From: Rhodococcus sp. 105337
Lineage (GTDB): Bacteria; Actinomycetota; Actinomycetes; Mycobacteriales; Mycobacteriaceae
DNA length: 64,000 bases
Reading direction: 5' to 3'
Assembly (NCBI RefSeq): GCF_012844225.1
Contig: NZ_JABAGQ010000004.1
Coordinates: forward strand, 186,001 to 250,000
Part shown: positions 43,902-52,852 of the stretch, piece after piece
Layout of the letters: every line of letters begins with the position of its first letter
Numbering within the stretch: position 1 is the first letter of the stretch
The notes under the pieces: model-generated
Told to the model about the DNA's origin: nothing
What the model saw: only the letters and a program-made list of their open reading frames with translations
Database searches by the model: none
Position numbers and translations under genes: made by a program

Positions 43902-44507
43902 CTAACGGGCGTTCTGCAGTCGCTCCACGTACTTGGCGATCACATCGACCTCGAGGTTGACCAGCGTGCCGGGCTCGGCTGAACCGAGAGTGGTCAGCGA
44001 CAAGGTGGTGGGGATCAGCGAGATCTCGAACCACTCGTCACCCGGATCGCCACCGAGCGCGGAGACGGTGAGGGACACTCCGTCCACGGTGATCGATCCC
44101 TTTTCGACCACGTATCGAGAGATGCTGTCCGGCAGCGAAATTCGCACCACCGTCCAGTTCTCGGACGGCGCCCGGGAGATCACGGTGCCGGTGCCGTCGA
44201 CGTGTCCCTGCACGAGGTGCCCGCCCAGCCGGCTGTTCAGCGCGGCAGCACGCTCGAGGTTGACCCGGCTTCCCGCGGCGAGCCGCGCCAGCGAAGACCG
44301 GTTCAGTGTCTCCTGCATCACATCCGCCGTGAAGGAGTCGCCGGCCTGCACGTCCACCACCGTCAGGCACACGCCGTTGACGGCGATCGAGTCGCCGTGT
44401 TTCGCGTCGGAGGTCACCACCGGGCCGAGCACGGTGAAGCGCGCTGCGTCCGCGAGATCCTCTCGCGCCACGATCTCACCCAGTTCCTCGACGATGCCGG
44501 TGAACAC
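43902..44507 (-). CDS. ribE: Riboflavin synthase alpha chain
   Basis: Dismutates two lumazine molecules to riboflavin (201 aa, trimer). It has the two lumazine-binding repeats: [13 protein letters not shown] with [10 protein letters not shown], and [13 protein letters not shown] with [11 protein letters not shown]. Start at the invariant MFTGIVE. The 65-bp gap to ribD contains one copy of a 22-bp repeat that also covers the ribD stop codon. Confidence 0.96.
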   Translation of the reverse strand: MFTGIVEELGEIVAREDLADAARFTVLGPVVTSDAKHGDSIAVNGVCLTVVDVQAGDSFTADVMQETLNRSSLARLAAGSRVNLERAAALNSRLGGHLVQGHVDGTGTVISRAPSENWTVVRISLPDSISRYVVEKGSITVDGVSLTVSALGGDPGDEWFEISLIPTTLSLTTLGSAEPGTLVNLEVDVIAKYVERLQNAR

Positions 44508-44546
44508 GTTCGGGCTCCTTCACTCCCGGCCGAGGCCGGGTTCGGT

Positions 44547-44594
44547 TCACAGATCCCGTTCCGGGACCGGTCTCACAGATCCCGTTCCGGGACC
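44547..44594. repeat. Two 22-bp direct repeats at the 3' end of ribD
   Basis: Identical 22-bp copies at 44547-44568 and 44573-44594, a 26-bp period. One holds the last codons and stop of ribD, the other lies in the spacer before ribE and repeats the same tail, including the TGA. Each contains the short hairpin TCCCG-TTC-CGGGA. Confidence 0.85.
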
Positions 44595-45592
44595 AGGGTC
44601 AACAACACGTCCGCGCCGACGGTGTCGATGCGCTCCCGACGAAACCGTAGCGCCTCGGTGATGCTGTGTACGCCGGCGTCCTGCACAGCGGGCGTTCCCG
44701 CACCCAGGAACATCGGCGCGAGGTAGGCCTGTATCCGGTCGACACTGCGCGCGGCGAGGAACGCCCCGGCAAGTCGCGGCCCGCCCTCGAGCAGCACGTC
44801 CGGGTGGTCGGCGAGGGCGTCGAGGACGTCCCCGATGTCGCGGGTACGCAGCACGAGCGTCGGCGCCGCGTCGTCGAGCACACGTGCCGAGGTCGGGATC
44901 TCCCGCATCCCCACGACCACGCGCAGCGGTTGGTGCGGTGCGAGATCTCCGTCGGGCAGCCGGGCGGTCAGCCACGGATCGTCGGCCAGAACCGTCCCGG
45001 TGCCGACGACGATCGCGTCGAGCCGACTGCGCTCGTCGTGCACCCTGGCACGCGCTTCCGGTCCGGAAATCCACTGGCTGGTTCCGTCCTGCGCGGCGCT
45101 CCGGCCGTCGAGCGTCGCCGCGTACTTCCACGTGACATGGGGCCGGCCGGTGCGTGCCCGGTGAAGCCAGGCCCGCAACGGGCCGTGGATGACGGCGTCG
45201 GCCCCGAGTCCCGGATGCACCGTGATCCCCGCGGCACGCAGGGTCTCTGCTCCTCCCCCTGCCACCGGACCGGGGTCCGGGACGGAGTAGTACACCGTCA
45301 CGATTCCGGCGTCGATGAGCGCGCGGGCGCAGGGGCCGGTGCGTCCGGTGTGGTTGCACGGCTCGAGGGTGACCACGGCGGTGCCGCCGCGTGCCCGGTC
45401 GCCGGCCGCAGCCAGGGCCCGCACTTCCGCGTGCGGACCACCCGGAGGTGCTGTGGCACCTACCCCGGCGACCTGCCCGTTCGCGTCGAGGATCACGGCG
45501 CCGACCGGCGGGTTCGGGCTGGTGGTTCCCCGCACGGCCTCCGACGCATCCAGCGCGAACTGGAATGCCTCGGTGACTTCGGGGGGCGTCAC
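44573..45592 (-). CDS. ribD: Riboflavin biosynthesis deaminase/reductase
   Basis: Bifunctional enzyme (339 aa) that deaminates and then reduces the pyrimidine intermediate of riboflavin. The deaminase zinc site is His54/Glu56 (GPHAEVRAL), Cys79 and Cys88 ([15 protein letters not shown]); the reductase domain starts near residue 150 with [16 protein letters not shown] and has [14 protein letters not shown]. The GTG start overlaps the rpe stop. Its last seven codons are duplicated just after the stop. Confidence 0.96.
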   Translation of the reverse strand: MTPPEVTEAFQFALDASEAVRGTTSPNPPVGAVILDANGQVAGVGATAPPGGPHAEVRALAAAGDRARGGTAVVTLEPCNHTGRTGPCARALIDAGIVTVYYSVPDPGPVAGGGAETLRAAGITVHPGLGADAVIHGPLRAWLHRARTGRPHVTWKYAATLDGRSAAQDGTSQWISGPEARARVHDERSRLDAIVVGTGTVLADDPWLTARLPDGDLAPHQPLRVVVGMREIPTSARVLDDAAPTLVLRTRDIGDVLDALADHPDVLLEGGPRLAGAFLAARSVDRIQAYLAPMFLGAGTPAVQDAGVHSITEALRFRRERIDTVGADVLLTLVPERDL

Positions 45593-46272
45593 GTCGCGAG
45601 CGTCAGGTGCGGCGAGGCGGCCGCCGCCTGTGCGCGCAGCTTGCGCACCGCCTCGGCCGGATCCTCGGCACCGTAGACGGCGGAACCGGCCACGAAGCAG
45701 TCCACGCCGGCCTCCGCCGCCGCTTCGATGGTGTCCGCGTTGATTCCGCCGTCGATCTCCACCAGGAGGCGCAGTTCGCCGGAGTCCACCAGTCTCCGCA
45801 CCGCGCGCGCCTTGTCGAGTACGTCGGGAATGAACGCCTGGCCGCCGAAACCGGGTTCGACGCTCATGACGAGCAGCGTGTCGAACTCGCGGAGGATCTC
45901 CAGGTAGGGCTCGATGGGGGTGCCCGGTTTGACGGACAGTCCGGCCTTACCGCCTGCGGCGCGGATATCGCGGGCCACGGCCACCGGATCGTCCGTCGCC
46001 TCGGCGTGGAACGTCACGTTGTGTGCGCCCGCTTCGGCATAGGGCGGGGCCCACCGGCCCGGGTTCTCGATCATCAGATGGCAGTCGAGCGGGATGTCCG
46101 TCGCCTTCAGCAGCGACTGCACGATGGGCAGACCGAGAGTCAGGTTCGGCACGAAATGGGCGTCCATCACATCGACGTGGAGCCAGTCGGCACCGGCGAC
46201 GGCCTGCGCCTCGTCGGCGAGACGAGCGAAATCGGCGGACAGAATCGAGGGGGCAATCATCGGGTGGGCCAC
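45589..46272 (-). CDS. rpe: Ribulose-phosphate 3-epimerase
   Basis: Interconverts ribulose-5-phosphate and xylulose-5-phosphate (227 aa, TIM barrel), linking the pentose phosphate pathway and riboflavin precursors. Signatures are [45 protein letters not shown] and [12 protein letters not shown] chose the GTG that lies 8 bp behind a TAGACT -10 box; the ATG four codons later is an alternative start. It is probably the first gene of the run rpe-ribD-ribE-ribBA-ribH. Confidence 0.95.
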   Translation of the reverse strand: MAHPMIAPSILSADFARLADEAQAVAGADWLHVDVMDAHFVPNLTLGLPIVQSLLKATDIPLDCHLMIENPGRWAPPYAEAGAHNVTFHAEATDDPVAVARDIRAAGGKAGLSVKPGTPIEPYLEILREFDTLLVMSVEPGFGGQAFIPDVLDKARAVRRLVDSGELRLLVEIDGGINADTIEAAAEAGVDCFVAGSAVYGAEDPAEAVRKLRAQAAAASPHLTLAT

Positions 46273-46286
46273 ATCGATCGAGTCTA
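46270..46286 (-). promoter_or_regulatory. Leaderless promoter of rpe and the riboflavin genes
   Basis: TAGACT on the minus strand followed by 8 bp and the GTG start. The same hexamer serves the FUSC gene. Confidence 0.5.
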
Positions 46287-46410
46287 GACGAGCGCATCGC
46301 ACGTGCCGGTCACCAGCACGGACGCTCCGCCCGGCGGCGTCGCCGCGGATCGAGACGAAACAGAAACGACTGCCCGGCAGTGTATTCGGACAGTCTCCCG
46401 AGATTCGGGT

Positions 46411-49400
46411 TCAGACCCGGCGGAACGACGACGTGAACCGCGACAGTCGCCCTTCACTCGGCAACACCTCTTCGACCATGAAGGTCACGGTCTGATCGAT
46501 TCGTTCGAGAGACTGGAGCACACGGGACAACGTGCTGTCGTGCGGGATGTCGTACTCGTCGGTGGCCTGCATGTCCTCCTGCACCGCGGAGGGCGTCTCC
46601 CCTGCCAGCGCTTTCAGCAGGGCCTCGAAGTTGTCCTCACCGATATCCTGGATCGCGCCCCACTGCGAGTCGGTCAGGACGTTCTCGTCGGCCGAGAGAC
46701 GCTCGGTGGCGGACACCAGATGCCGCGTGTAGAACAACAGAGCCCACAGTGCGGTGAGCCGCCCTTCGATCCCCCGGACATCGAGCGCCCCGGAAGAACG
46801 GCGCAGCGGGACGGCGGTGGCCTCGACCTTCTGGACCAGCGTGGTCAGCGCGAGTTCCCGGCGTGCGAGTTCCTGCCTGTCCAGGGTCCCCGTGGATCCG
46901 GACCGCAGGTGTGCGAGACAGATGCCGGTGACGTCCTGGACGGTCCGCACCAACTGAGACGTGTCCGACGACAAGCGGGTGCGGGTACGGGTGGGCAGAA
47001 CGACCGCGGCGACCACCAGCGCGAGCCCCGCTCCGATCACCGTCTCCACGACACGCAGTTCGATGGTTTCGGTATCCAGTCTTCCCAGCAGGTCGTAGAG
47101 CAACGCGACGAACGCCGTGATCCAGAGCGCCGACAGGACGGACGACACAGGACGGAAGTACGTCGACGCCAAGATGCACAGGGCCAGCAGCGGGAGGACC
47201 ACGGGAGTGTCGGTCCCGACCACGATCGCGAAGCCGAACCCGATCGCGGCTCCGGCCACGGTTCCGACGATGCGCTGCATCCCCTTGAGAAACGTCTCCC
47301 CGTCCGTCTCACCCAGTACAAAGAACGCCGGCAGCGCGGCCCAATACTGGTAGGTCTCCGATACGGACCCTCCGATCCAGAGGGCCAGCCCGGTCGCGAG
47401 TGCGGCCTGCACCGCGCGTCGGATCGGCCCGGCGTTCGTGCCGGCCGGCGCGCGTCCTCCGCTCGGAGCGGAGGACGATTCCTGCTCACCCGCAGCAGAT
47501 CCCGCTCCGACCGCGGAAGTCGAGCCTGCACCATCGGTGTCGCCGGGGCTGCCGATGAGGTCTTCGGGGCGGGCGGTATGCAACGCGTCCACAGCAAACC
47601 GGAGTTCGCGCACGGCATGATGCAACCGCTGCGCCGGCAGAGGCCAGTCGATGGGATCGGGCACGTCGTCGGGTGGACGGATCGCGTCGTTCTCGTCTCC
47701 GGAATCGCCCATCCACGCCGGAAGGTCCGGATAACTACGAATGTGGAGCTGGAGCTGTTCGAGTTCGCCGGCGAGCCGAGCCCGGACCGGGATGGGCATG
47801 CCCGACCCGGTCGCATCCCGAGCCGCCGCAGACAGATTGACCGTTGCGAGCTCGACATCGAAGAGACGTATTCGCAGGTTGTTCTGCTGCTCTGCGGAGA
47901 AGTGCAGGGCCGGGTCCTGTTTGGTGAGCTGACCTCCCAGAAAGGACGCGGTGTGGTGGAGTTGGTCGAGTCCGCTGTGCATACGTTTGCGCAGATCCGG
48001 ATCCCACCGGGCTGCCGACACCGTATCGACGAGGGGATCGATGCTGTGCGCAACACTGTTCTCGAACGCCCGGACGCCGCTCCGTACGAGCCCGACGTGT
48101 CCGTGACCGAGCGGAATGAACTGAACGAGTACCGACGCGGTGACGCTCACCAGCCCCGTCAGTGCGTACAGCCAGAAATCGTCAGGGCTCAGCCGAAGCA
48201 GCAGGCTGAAGTAGAACGTCATGAACAACACGCGGCCGAGCCCGGCCCCTTGTGGTCCGAACCGGGACAGCAACACACCCACGAAGGCGAGGGCGGCGAC
48301 GGCGAGCACCGACGGCAACCGTTCGCGTGGAACCAGGGTGATCAAACCGACCGCGACGACCACGGGGACGAGCGTCAGCATCCCGCCGAACTTGGCGAGT
48401 CCCGGGCGCGCACCGCTTTGCGCCGCAACCCCGCCCGCGAACATCGCGATCATTCCGCCGAAGATGGCCGTGGGCATCGGGGCTTTCCCTGCGAGTTCGA
48501 GGCCGATCGCCACCACCGCCACCGAGACCACCGCCGCGATGAGCACGCGCAAGGACCCGAATAGCCGGATGTAGCCGGGATCGATGAGCGTGAACCGGTT
48601 GGCGAAGAAGGCTCGTACGCCGCCGGTGGCGGGCTTCCGGGTTCCCGGAGCAGTGGTTTCCGGAACATCCGCCCAGCCGGGCGCGTACACCGGCTGATAA
48701 TCGAGGTCCCGGCCGACCGCATCGGTGAACTGTTGCGCCCGGTACGCGAACGGCAGCCACTCGACGTACCGTTCGTAGGCCTCGTCGAGATCGGTGAGTG
48801 GTTCGAGGTGAACGAGTTCGCCCATCTTCCGATTCACCCGGGCGAACCGGGCAACCCACGGATCCTCGCTCTCGACAGGAGGCGCCGAGCGATGTCCGTC
48901 CGTCCGGTGCAGCTCGATGTCCTCCCCGATCAGCCGGCGGAACTCCCCACGCGACCTCGTCTCGGGAACATCGGTGCTCGTCCACCCGAGCAGAGGATGC
49001 ATGTAGTCCGCGAACTTCAGGAACTGGTCGGTGAGCGGAAGCAGCATCGGCTCGACAGTCACCGGGTGGGATCTGGGCAACCCCCACCGAAGTGCCCCGA
49101 CGACCCCGCTCAGCATCCGGATCGAATACGGCAGCGAGAACGTGTCGCGGCCGCTCTGGAAGTAGTAGGCGGAGTGGTGCAGCCGGACACCGTCGGTGTA
49201 GCTGCTGAAACTGTCGGCGATGGACGAGAGTTTGGAGTCGAGGTCGCGCGATTCGCCGCCCGGGAAGTACGGCTTCAGGCTCGCGACCGGGTCGCCGACG
49301 CTGTTTCCGGGATTGTAGAACTGCGCGGACAGACCGCGCAGGGCGCTGATCACTCCGTAGACCCCGAGAAGAAACGTGAGAATCAGGAAGACGAGCACGA

Positions 49401-49827
49401 CACCGGTGAGAGTCTCCAGGACCGAGATGATCCGGGATACATCGGTGTCGGGAACGACTTGGGACGTGCCCACCGTGGAGAGCTGGGCTGTACTGAAATA
49501 AATTGCGCCGAAGGCATCGTCGGTGCCGCCGTTGTACAGGAAGTCTTGCTCCCTCATCATGCCGACGTAGATGAAGGCGTATCCCAGGATCGTGCCGCCC
49601 ACCCACATGCCCACCGTGACGATGAGCTGAATGCCCGTGACCTGACGGAGTACGGCGGGTCGCCGTCCGCGTGACATCTTTCGCGTCACTCGTCTGATGA
49701 CACGCCAGACCCACGACGTCACAGCGCGCGTGAGAAAGCCTGCGTCGTCGTAATTGAGGGCGGTGAGGAATACATCCAGCAGCGTCAACCCAAGGATGAT
49801 GATCCCGAGCCACTGGACAGCGTCCAC
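46411..49827 (-). CDS. Large membrane protein: channel-like pore domain fused to two FUSC-type modules
   Basis: A 1138-residue membrane protein with an unusual architecture. Residues 1-165 look like a two-helix potassium-channel pore: helix near 66-90, a pore helix FGAIYFSTAQL and a filter-like TVGTS at 118-122 in place of the classical TVGYG, then a second helix near 140-163. Residues ~425-615 form a first FUSC-type membrane block (RVLIAAVVSVAVVAIGLELA and more), ~620-800 are soluble and helical with an Ala/Gly/Ser linker, ~815-985 are a second membrane block with YQYWAALPAFFVLGETDGET and RIVGTVAGAAIGFGFAI, and a soluble helical end follows. FUSC proteins include aromatic acid and antimicrobial exporters. 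Substrate unknown. Probably leaderless: TAGACT lies 6 bp before the GTG. Confidence 0.8.
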   Translation of the reverse strand: MDAVQWLGIIILGLTLLDVFLTALNYDDAGFLTRAVTSWVWRVIRRVTRKMSRGRRPAVLRQVTGIQLIVTVGMWVGGTILGYAFIYVGMMREQDFLYNGGTDDAFGAIYFSTAQLSTVGTSQVVPDTDVSRIISVLETLTGVVLVFLILTFLLGVYGVISALRGLSAQFYNPGNSVGDPVASLKPYFPGGESRDLDSKLSSIADSFSSYTDGVRLHHSAYYFQSGRDTFSLPYSIRMLSGVVGALRWGLPRSHPVTVEPMLLPLTDQFLKFADYMHPLLGWTSTDVPETRSRGEFRRLIGEDIELHRTDGHRSAPPVESEDPWVARFARVNRKMGELVHLEPLTDLDEAYERYVEWLPFAYRAQQFTDAVGRDLDYQPVYAPGWADVPETTAPGTRKPATGGVRAFFANRFTLIDPGYIRLFGSLRVLIAAVVSVAVVAIGLELAGKAPMPTAIFGGMIAMFAGGVAAQSGARPGLAKFGGMLTLVPVVVAVGLITLVPRERLPSVLAVAALAFVGVLLSRFGPQGAGLGRVLFMTFYFSLLLRLSPDDFWLYALTGLVSVTASVLVQFIPLGHGHVGLVRSGVRAFENSVAHSIDPLVDTVSAARWDPDLRKRMHSGLDQLHHTASFLGGQLTKQDPALHFSAEQQNNLRIRLFDVELATVNLSAAARDATGSGMPIPVRARLAGELEQLQLHIRSYPDLPAWMGDSGDENDAIRPPDDVPDPIDWPLPAQRLHHAVRELRFAVDALHTARPEDLIGSPGDTDGAGSTSAVGAGSAAGEQESSSAPSGGRAPAGTNAGPIRRAVQAALATGLALWIGGSVSETYQYWAALPAFFVLGETDGETFLKGMQRIVGTVAGAAIGFGFAIVVGTDTPVVLPLLALCILASTYFRPVSSVLSALWITAFVALLYDLLGRLDTETIELRVVETVIGAGLALVVAAVVLPTRTRTRLSSDTSQLVRTVQDVTGICLAHLRSGSTGTLDRQELARRELALTTLVQKVEATAVPLRRSSGALDVRGIEGRLTALWALLFYTRHLVSATERLSADENVLTDSQWGAIQDIGEDNFEALLKALAGETPSAVQEDMQATDEYDIPHDSTLSRVLQSLERIDQTVTFMVEEVLPSEGRLSRFTSSFRRV

Positions 49828-49839
49828 GGCGCAAGTCTA
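49825..49839 (-). promoter_or_regulatory. Leaderless promoter of the channel-FUSC gene
   Basis: TAGACT on the minus strand, 6 bp before the GTG start, no ribosome-binding site. Confidence 0.5.
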
Positions 49840-50220
49840 GGGCTACACGACCGTACGGGTACGGGATAACGGGATCGACGGCGAAGAACGGACTATCCGG
49901 GCGATCGCGAGGTGTACCGCGAGAACCTGTTCATGAGCGGCCCGTTCGAGTTGACGCGATTGACCCGCGTGACACAAACACGGTGTATATGCTCGCGTCG
50001 GACTGCAAGTCTCGTCCTTCCGGCGACAGTGCGCCGGCGTGCCGAGAAAAGCGTGACTGACCGGTGCAAGGATCGGAGGTCGCTCGATGCATACCGCTCG
50101 ACACCATGCAGGGCGAAGCCCGCAGGCACCATCTCCAGGTCGACAGAAGTCCGAAATGCCTTGTTCAGCAGAGCCGTTCGCGATTGATCACACACCTCGC
50201 CCGAAAGCGCAGGCCCGTCG
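49840..50220 (+). promoter_or_regulatory. Upstream region and possible structured leader of amt
   Basis: About 380 bp without a gene. At 49952-49973 there are three TGAC elements spaced exactly 9 bp apart (TGACNNNNN), a possible activator site. TATATG/TATGCT at 49986-49993 may be a -10, which would leave a leader of about 220 nt. The leader has short hairpins (for example GGGCGAAGCCC near 50108) but I could not match it to a known riboswitch. Nitrogen control by GlnR is expected for amt, but I do not see a clear GlnR box. Confidence 0.35.
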
Positions 50221-51849
50221 ATGACCTCTACGACCTTGTCCCAAGACGTGATCAACACCGGTGACACCGCGTGGGTGCTGGTGTGCGCAGCCCTTGTGCT
50301 GTTCATGACACCGGGCCTGGCGTTCTTCTATGCCGGCATGGTGAGCAAGCGCAACACCCTCGTGATGTTGCAGCAGAATCTGATCGGGCTCGGCATCATC
50401 TCGCTCACCTGGTTCGCCTTCGGGTACAGCATCGCGTTCGGTAACGACCGAGGTAACGGGATCGTCGCCGATCTCGGATTCGTCGCACTCACCAACATCG
50501 ACGACGCCCCCAAGCCGGACCTCCACGTGGTGACCGAAACCGTGGCGATCCCGACGCTGGCGTTCTTCGCGTATCAGTTGATGTTCGCGATCATCACCCC
50601 GGCGCTGGCCACCGGCGCAGTGGCCAATCGCCTCAAGGCCTTCGGGTGGGCAGTGTTCATCGCCATCTGGTCGGTGATCGTGTACGCACCCGTCGCGCAC
50701 TGGTTGTGGGCCCCCACGGGATGGTTGACCAAGATGGGAGCGCAGGACTGGGCAGGTGGAATGGTTGTCCACGCGTCGGCGGGGGCTGCCGCACTCGGTC
50801 TGTTGATCGTCCTCGGGCGGCGCAAGGTGCGGCCCAACCGGGCACCACTGCCGCACTCGGTCCCGTTGGTGATCGTGGGAGCGGGAATACTCTGGTTCGG
50901 CTGGTTCGGTTTCAACGCCGGTGACGGACTGCAGGCCAACGGAGTTGCCGCGCAGGCGTTGGTCAACACCCAGTTGGCGGGTGCCACTGCGATGCTTGTC
51001 TGGCTGGTGTTCGAGCGGTACCGGGAAGGCCATTCGACCGTGCTCGGAGCCGTGACCGGCGCGGTCGCCGGATTGGCGACCATCACCCCCGCCGCAGGTT
51101 ATGTCAGCAGCTGGGCCGCGGTAGTCATCGGCGCCCTCGCCGGAGTTGTCTGCTACCTGGCCCTCGGCCTGAAACGGCTTCTGCGCGTGGACGATGCGCT
51201 CGACGTGCTGGCGGTCCACTTCATCGGCGGCGTGTTCGGCACCCTGTGCGTCGGGCTCTTCGGGGAAGAAGCCATCAACGCGATCGGCCGAGACGGTCTG
51301 TTCCACGGTGGCGGATTGACGCTGCTCGGATATCAAGTCGTCGCACTGGCCTCGGTGATCGCCTACGCGTTGGTGCTCACGCTGGTGATCGCCTTCGCGA
51401 TCGACAAGACGATCGGACTGCGCGTCAGTGCCGAGGAAGAAGAACACCTCGACCTCAGCCAGCAAGGGATGAGCGCGTACCACGAGGGTCCCACTCCCCC
51501 CGATCCCACGGCCGACGGGGCAACGGTTTCCGCGGCTCCGAAGCCGTTGGAGCCCGGGAACACGCTGTACCTGGTCACCGCCGTTCTCGACTCGGGCGGG
51601 GCCGCGGGCGTGGAACGGGAAGTGCTCGCCGCAGGTGCCCGCCGCGCGATGTTGTCCGAGGTATTCGTCACGACGGCTTCGTCGGTCGACCAGATGGTCC
51701 GAGGACAGAAACGAACCATGGATGTCACCCCACGGGTCCGCGCGGAAATCCTGACCCCTGCGGAGTCGCTGACCAGCGTGCGAAGCGCCCTGTCGGCGTT
51801 GGGCGACGACCTCGTCGAAATGACCGTCGTGCCGGTCGAGAGCGGATAG
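50221..51849 (+). CDS. amt: Ammonium transporter with C-terminal PII-like domain
   Basis: Residues 1-~405 are an Amt/Rh ammonium channel with eleven predicted helices: FYAGMVSKRNTLVMLQQN, the signature DWAGGMVVHASAGAAALGLL with the first pore histidine, and LDVLAVHFIGGVFGTL with the second. A 45-residue acidic/Pro linker follows, then residues ~448-542 resemble a PII signalling protein: LYLVTAVLDSGG, LSEVFVTT and VRGQKRTMDVTPRVRAEILTP align with the PII core and T-loop. The PII tyrosine that is uridylylated or adenylylated is replaced by Arg, and the C-terminal nucleotide-binding loop is missing. PII proteins normally plug Amt as separate trimers; here the regulator seems built in. A terminator hairpin follows. 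Confidence 0.88.
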   Translation: MTSTTLSQDVINTGDTAWVLVCAALVLFMTPGLAFFYAGMVSKRNTLVMLQQNLIGLGIISLTWFAFGYSIAFGNDRGNGIVADLGFVALTNIDDAPKPDLHVVTETVAIPTLAFFAYQLMFAIITPALATGAVANRLKAFGWAVFIAIWSVIVYAPVAHWLWAPTGWLTKMGAQDWAGGMVVHASAGAAALGLLIVLGRRKVRPNRAPLPHSVPLVIVGAGILWFGWFGFNAGDGLQANGVAAQALVNTQLAGATAMLVWLVFERYREGHSTVLGAVTGAVAGLATITPAAGYVSSWAAVVIGALAGVVCYLALGLKRLLRVDDALDVLAVHFIGGVFGTLCVGLFGEEAINAIGRDGLFHGGGLTLLGYQVVALASVIAYALVLTLVIAFAIDKTIGLRVSAEEEEHLDLSQQGMSAYHEGPTPPDPTADGATVSAAPKPLEPGNTLYLVTAVLDSGGAAGVEREVLAAGARRAMLSEVFVTTASSVDQMVRGQKRTMDVTPRVRAEILTPAESLTSVRSALSALGDDLVEMTVVPVESG

Positions 51850-51868
51850 CACACCCGAGCGGTGGAGG

Positions 51869-51896
51869 GGCGTGCGGCGACTGTGCGCCGCACGCC
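51869..51896 (+). terminator. Terminator after amt
   Basis: A perfect 11-bp GC-rich stem with a 6-nt loop beginning 20 bp after the amt stop, followed by CTTAT. Confidence 0.7.
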
Positions 51897-52545
51897 TTAT
51901 CGATGTCACGACCGGATTCGGCGATGATGTGTCCGCCGTCGAAGAACCACGACGCTGGTACGGAAATCCGGTCGGCCGCAATTCTGGACCTCGAGAAATA
52001 TGTCCGGGCTTGCCGTTACCCGATACGGCGACCCGACCGCCGGCGGTCCACGCGCAATTCACCGACTCTCGCTCGACTCCGAAACTGAACGCACGACAAA
52101 GAATTGCGATCCGTCCGTTTCGGGCTTTTGTTCCGTCCGGAAATTGTGCAGCCGATTCGCACCACCGAGTCGACCATTCTTCGGATCGGCCGAAATGCAG
52201 TCTTCCACGGATCCGGCACACGAAGCCTTTCGTTCCCCGGTGGAGGGTCGGAGCAGCAGACGCACGTCACTACAGCGTCGGGCGCCACGTATGCAGGCTG
52301 AACGACTGCACATATGAATAGATATTCAATTCACGGACGACGACAACGACCGCTGTTCCTATATCTGGAGGTTCGCCGGGTGTTGCCGCGCTTATCGGTC
52401 TCGGCGTCGGCGCTGCCCGCGTCCGATGAAAAAACCAAAGGCCGAACTTCATTGCGGATCCGGCGTATCGTCCGAGACAGCGAGCTCCGGCTCGTCGCCG
52501 GGAGATGCTCATCGAATCGGAACCTACGGCATTGCGGGAGCAGAA
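51897..52545. promoter_or_regulatory. Long low-GC intergenic region before the urease operon
   Basis: About 650 bp with no supported gene. Sample lines are near 53% G+C, well below the flanking coding DNA. Open frames on both strands lack motifs and ribosome-binding sites. A 14-bp palindrome TGAATA-GA-TATTCA at 52315-52328 is a candidate operator. ATG of ureA is preceded by GGGAG. Confidence 0.45.
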
Positions 52546-52851
52546 ATGGATTTGACTCCACGAGAAATCGAAAAGCTTTACGTGTACCAGGTTGCAGAAC
52601 TTGCACGCCGACGACGCGAACGGGGCACGAAGCTCAACGCCAGCGAGGCAACCGCGCTCATCAGCGAGGCGATCCTGGAAGGCGCTCGCGACGGACGCTC
52701 CGTTGCGGAAGTGATGGAGCTGGGAAGAACGATCGTCGCGGAGAAGGACTGCATGGGAGGCGTGCGGGAACGCCTGCCGCTCCTGCAGGTCGAAGCGACG
52801 TTCGTCGATGGGAGCAAGCTGGTCTCCTGCCACGACCCGATCGGGAACTGA
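52546..52851 (+). CDS. ureA: Urease gamma subunit
   Basis: Smallest structural subunit of nickel urease (101 aa). It begins [20 protein letters not shown] and contains [21 protein letters not shown] and VPxxL-type middle replaced by [21 protein letters not shown], all typical. The frame is open 40 codons further upstream, but the ATG with GGGAG at the conserved terminus is right. The stop is 1 bp before the next gene, so the CbiX-like protein is translated from the same message. Confidence 0.96.
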   Translation: MDLTPREIEKLYVYQVAELARRRRERGTKLNASEATALISEAILEGARDGRSVAEVMELGRTIVAEKDCMGGVRERLPLLQVEATFVDGSKLVSCHDPIGN

Positions 52852-52852
52852 C

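Noticed and set aside
46273-46410. FMN riboswitch ahead of rpe-rib genes
   Set aside because: The start appears leaderless and no RFN element is visible; the short GCGGCG-T-CGCCGC palindrome there is too weak to call.
46303-48564. 753-codon open frame on the plus strand opposite the channel-FUSC gene
   Set aside because: It is rich in Arg/Gly/Asp/His with no motif, as expected for the antisense of a GC-rich gene; the minus-strand frame has clear membrane domains.
50221-51849. Separate glnK gene downstream of amt
   Set aside because: The PII-like stretch is in the same frame as Amt with no start codon context or stop between them; it is a fusion, not a second gene.
51897-52545. Decayed gene before ureA
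   Set aside because: Frames of up to about 150 codons exist but give no recognisable protein; no frameshifted pieces of a known family were found.
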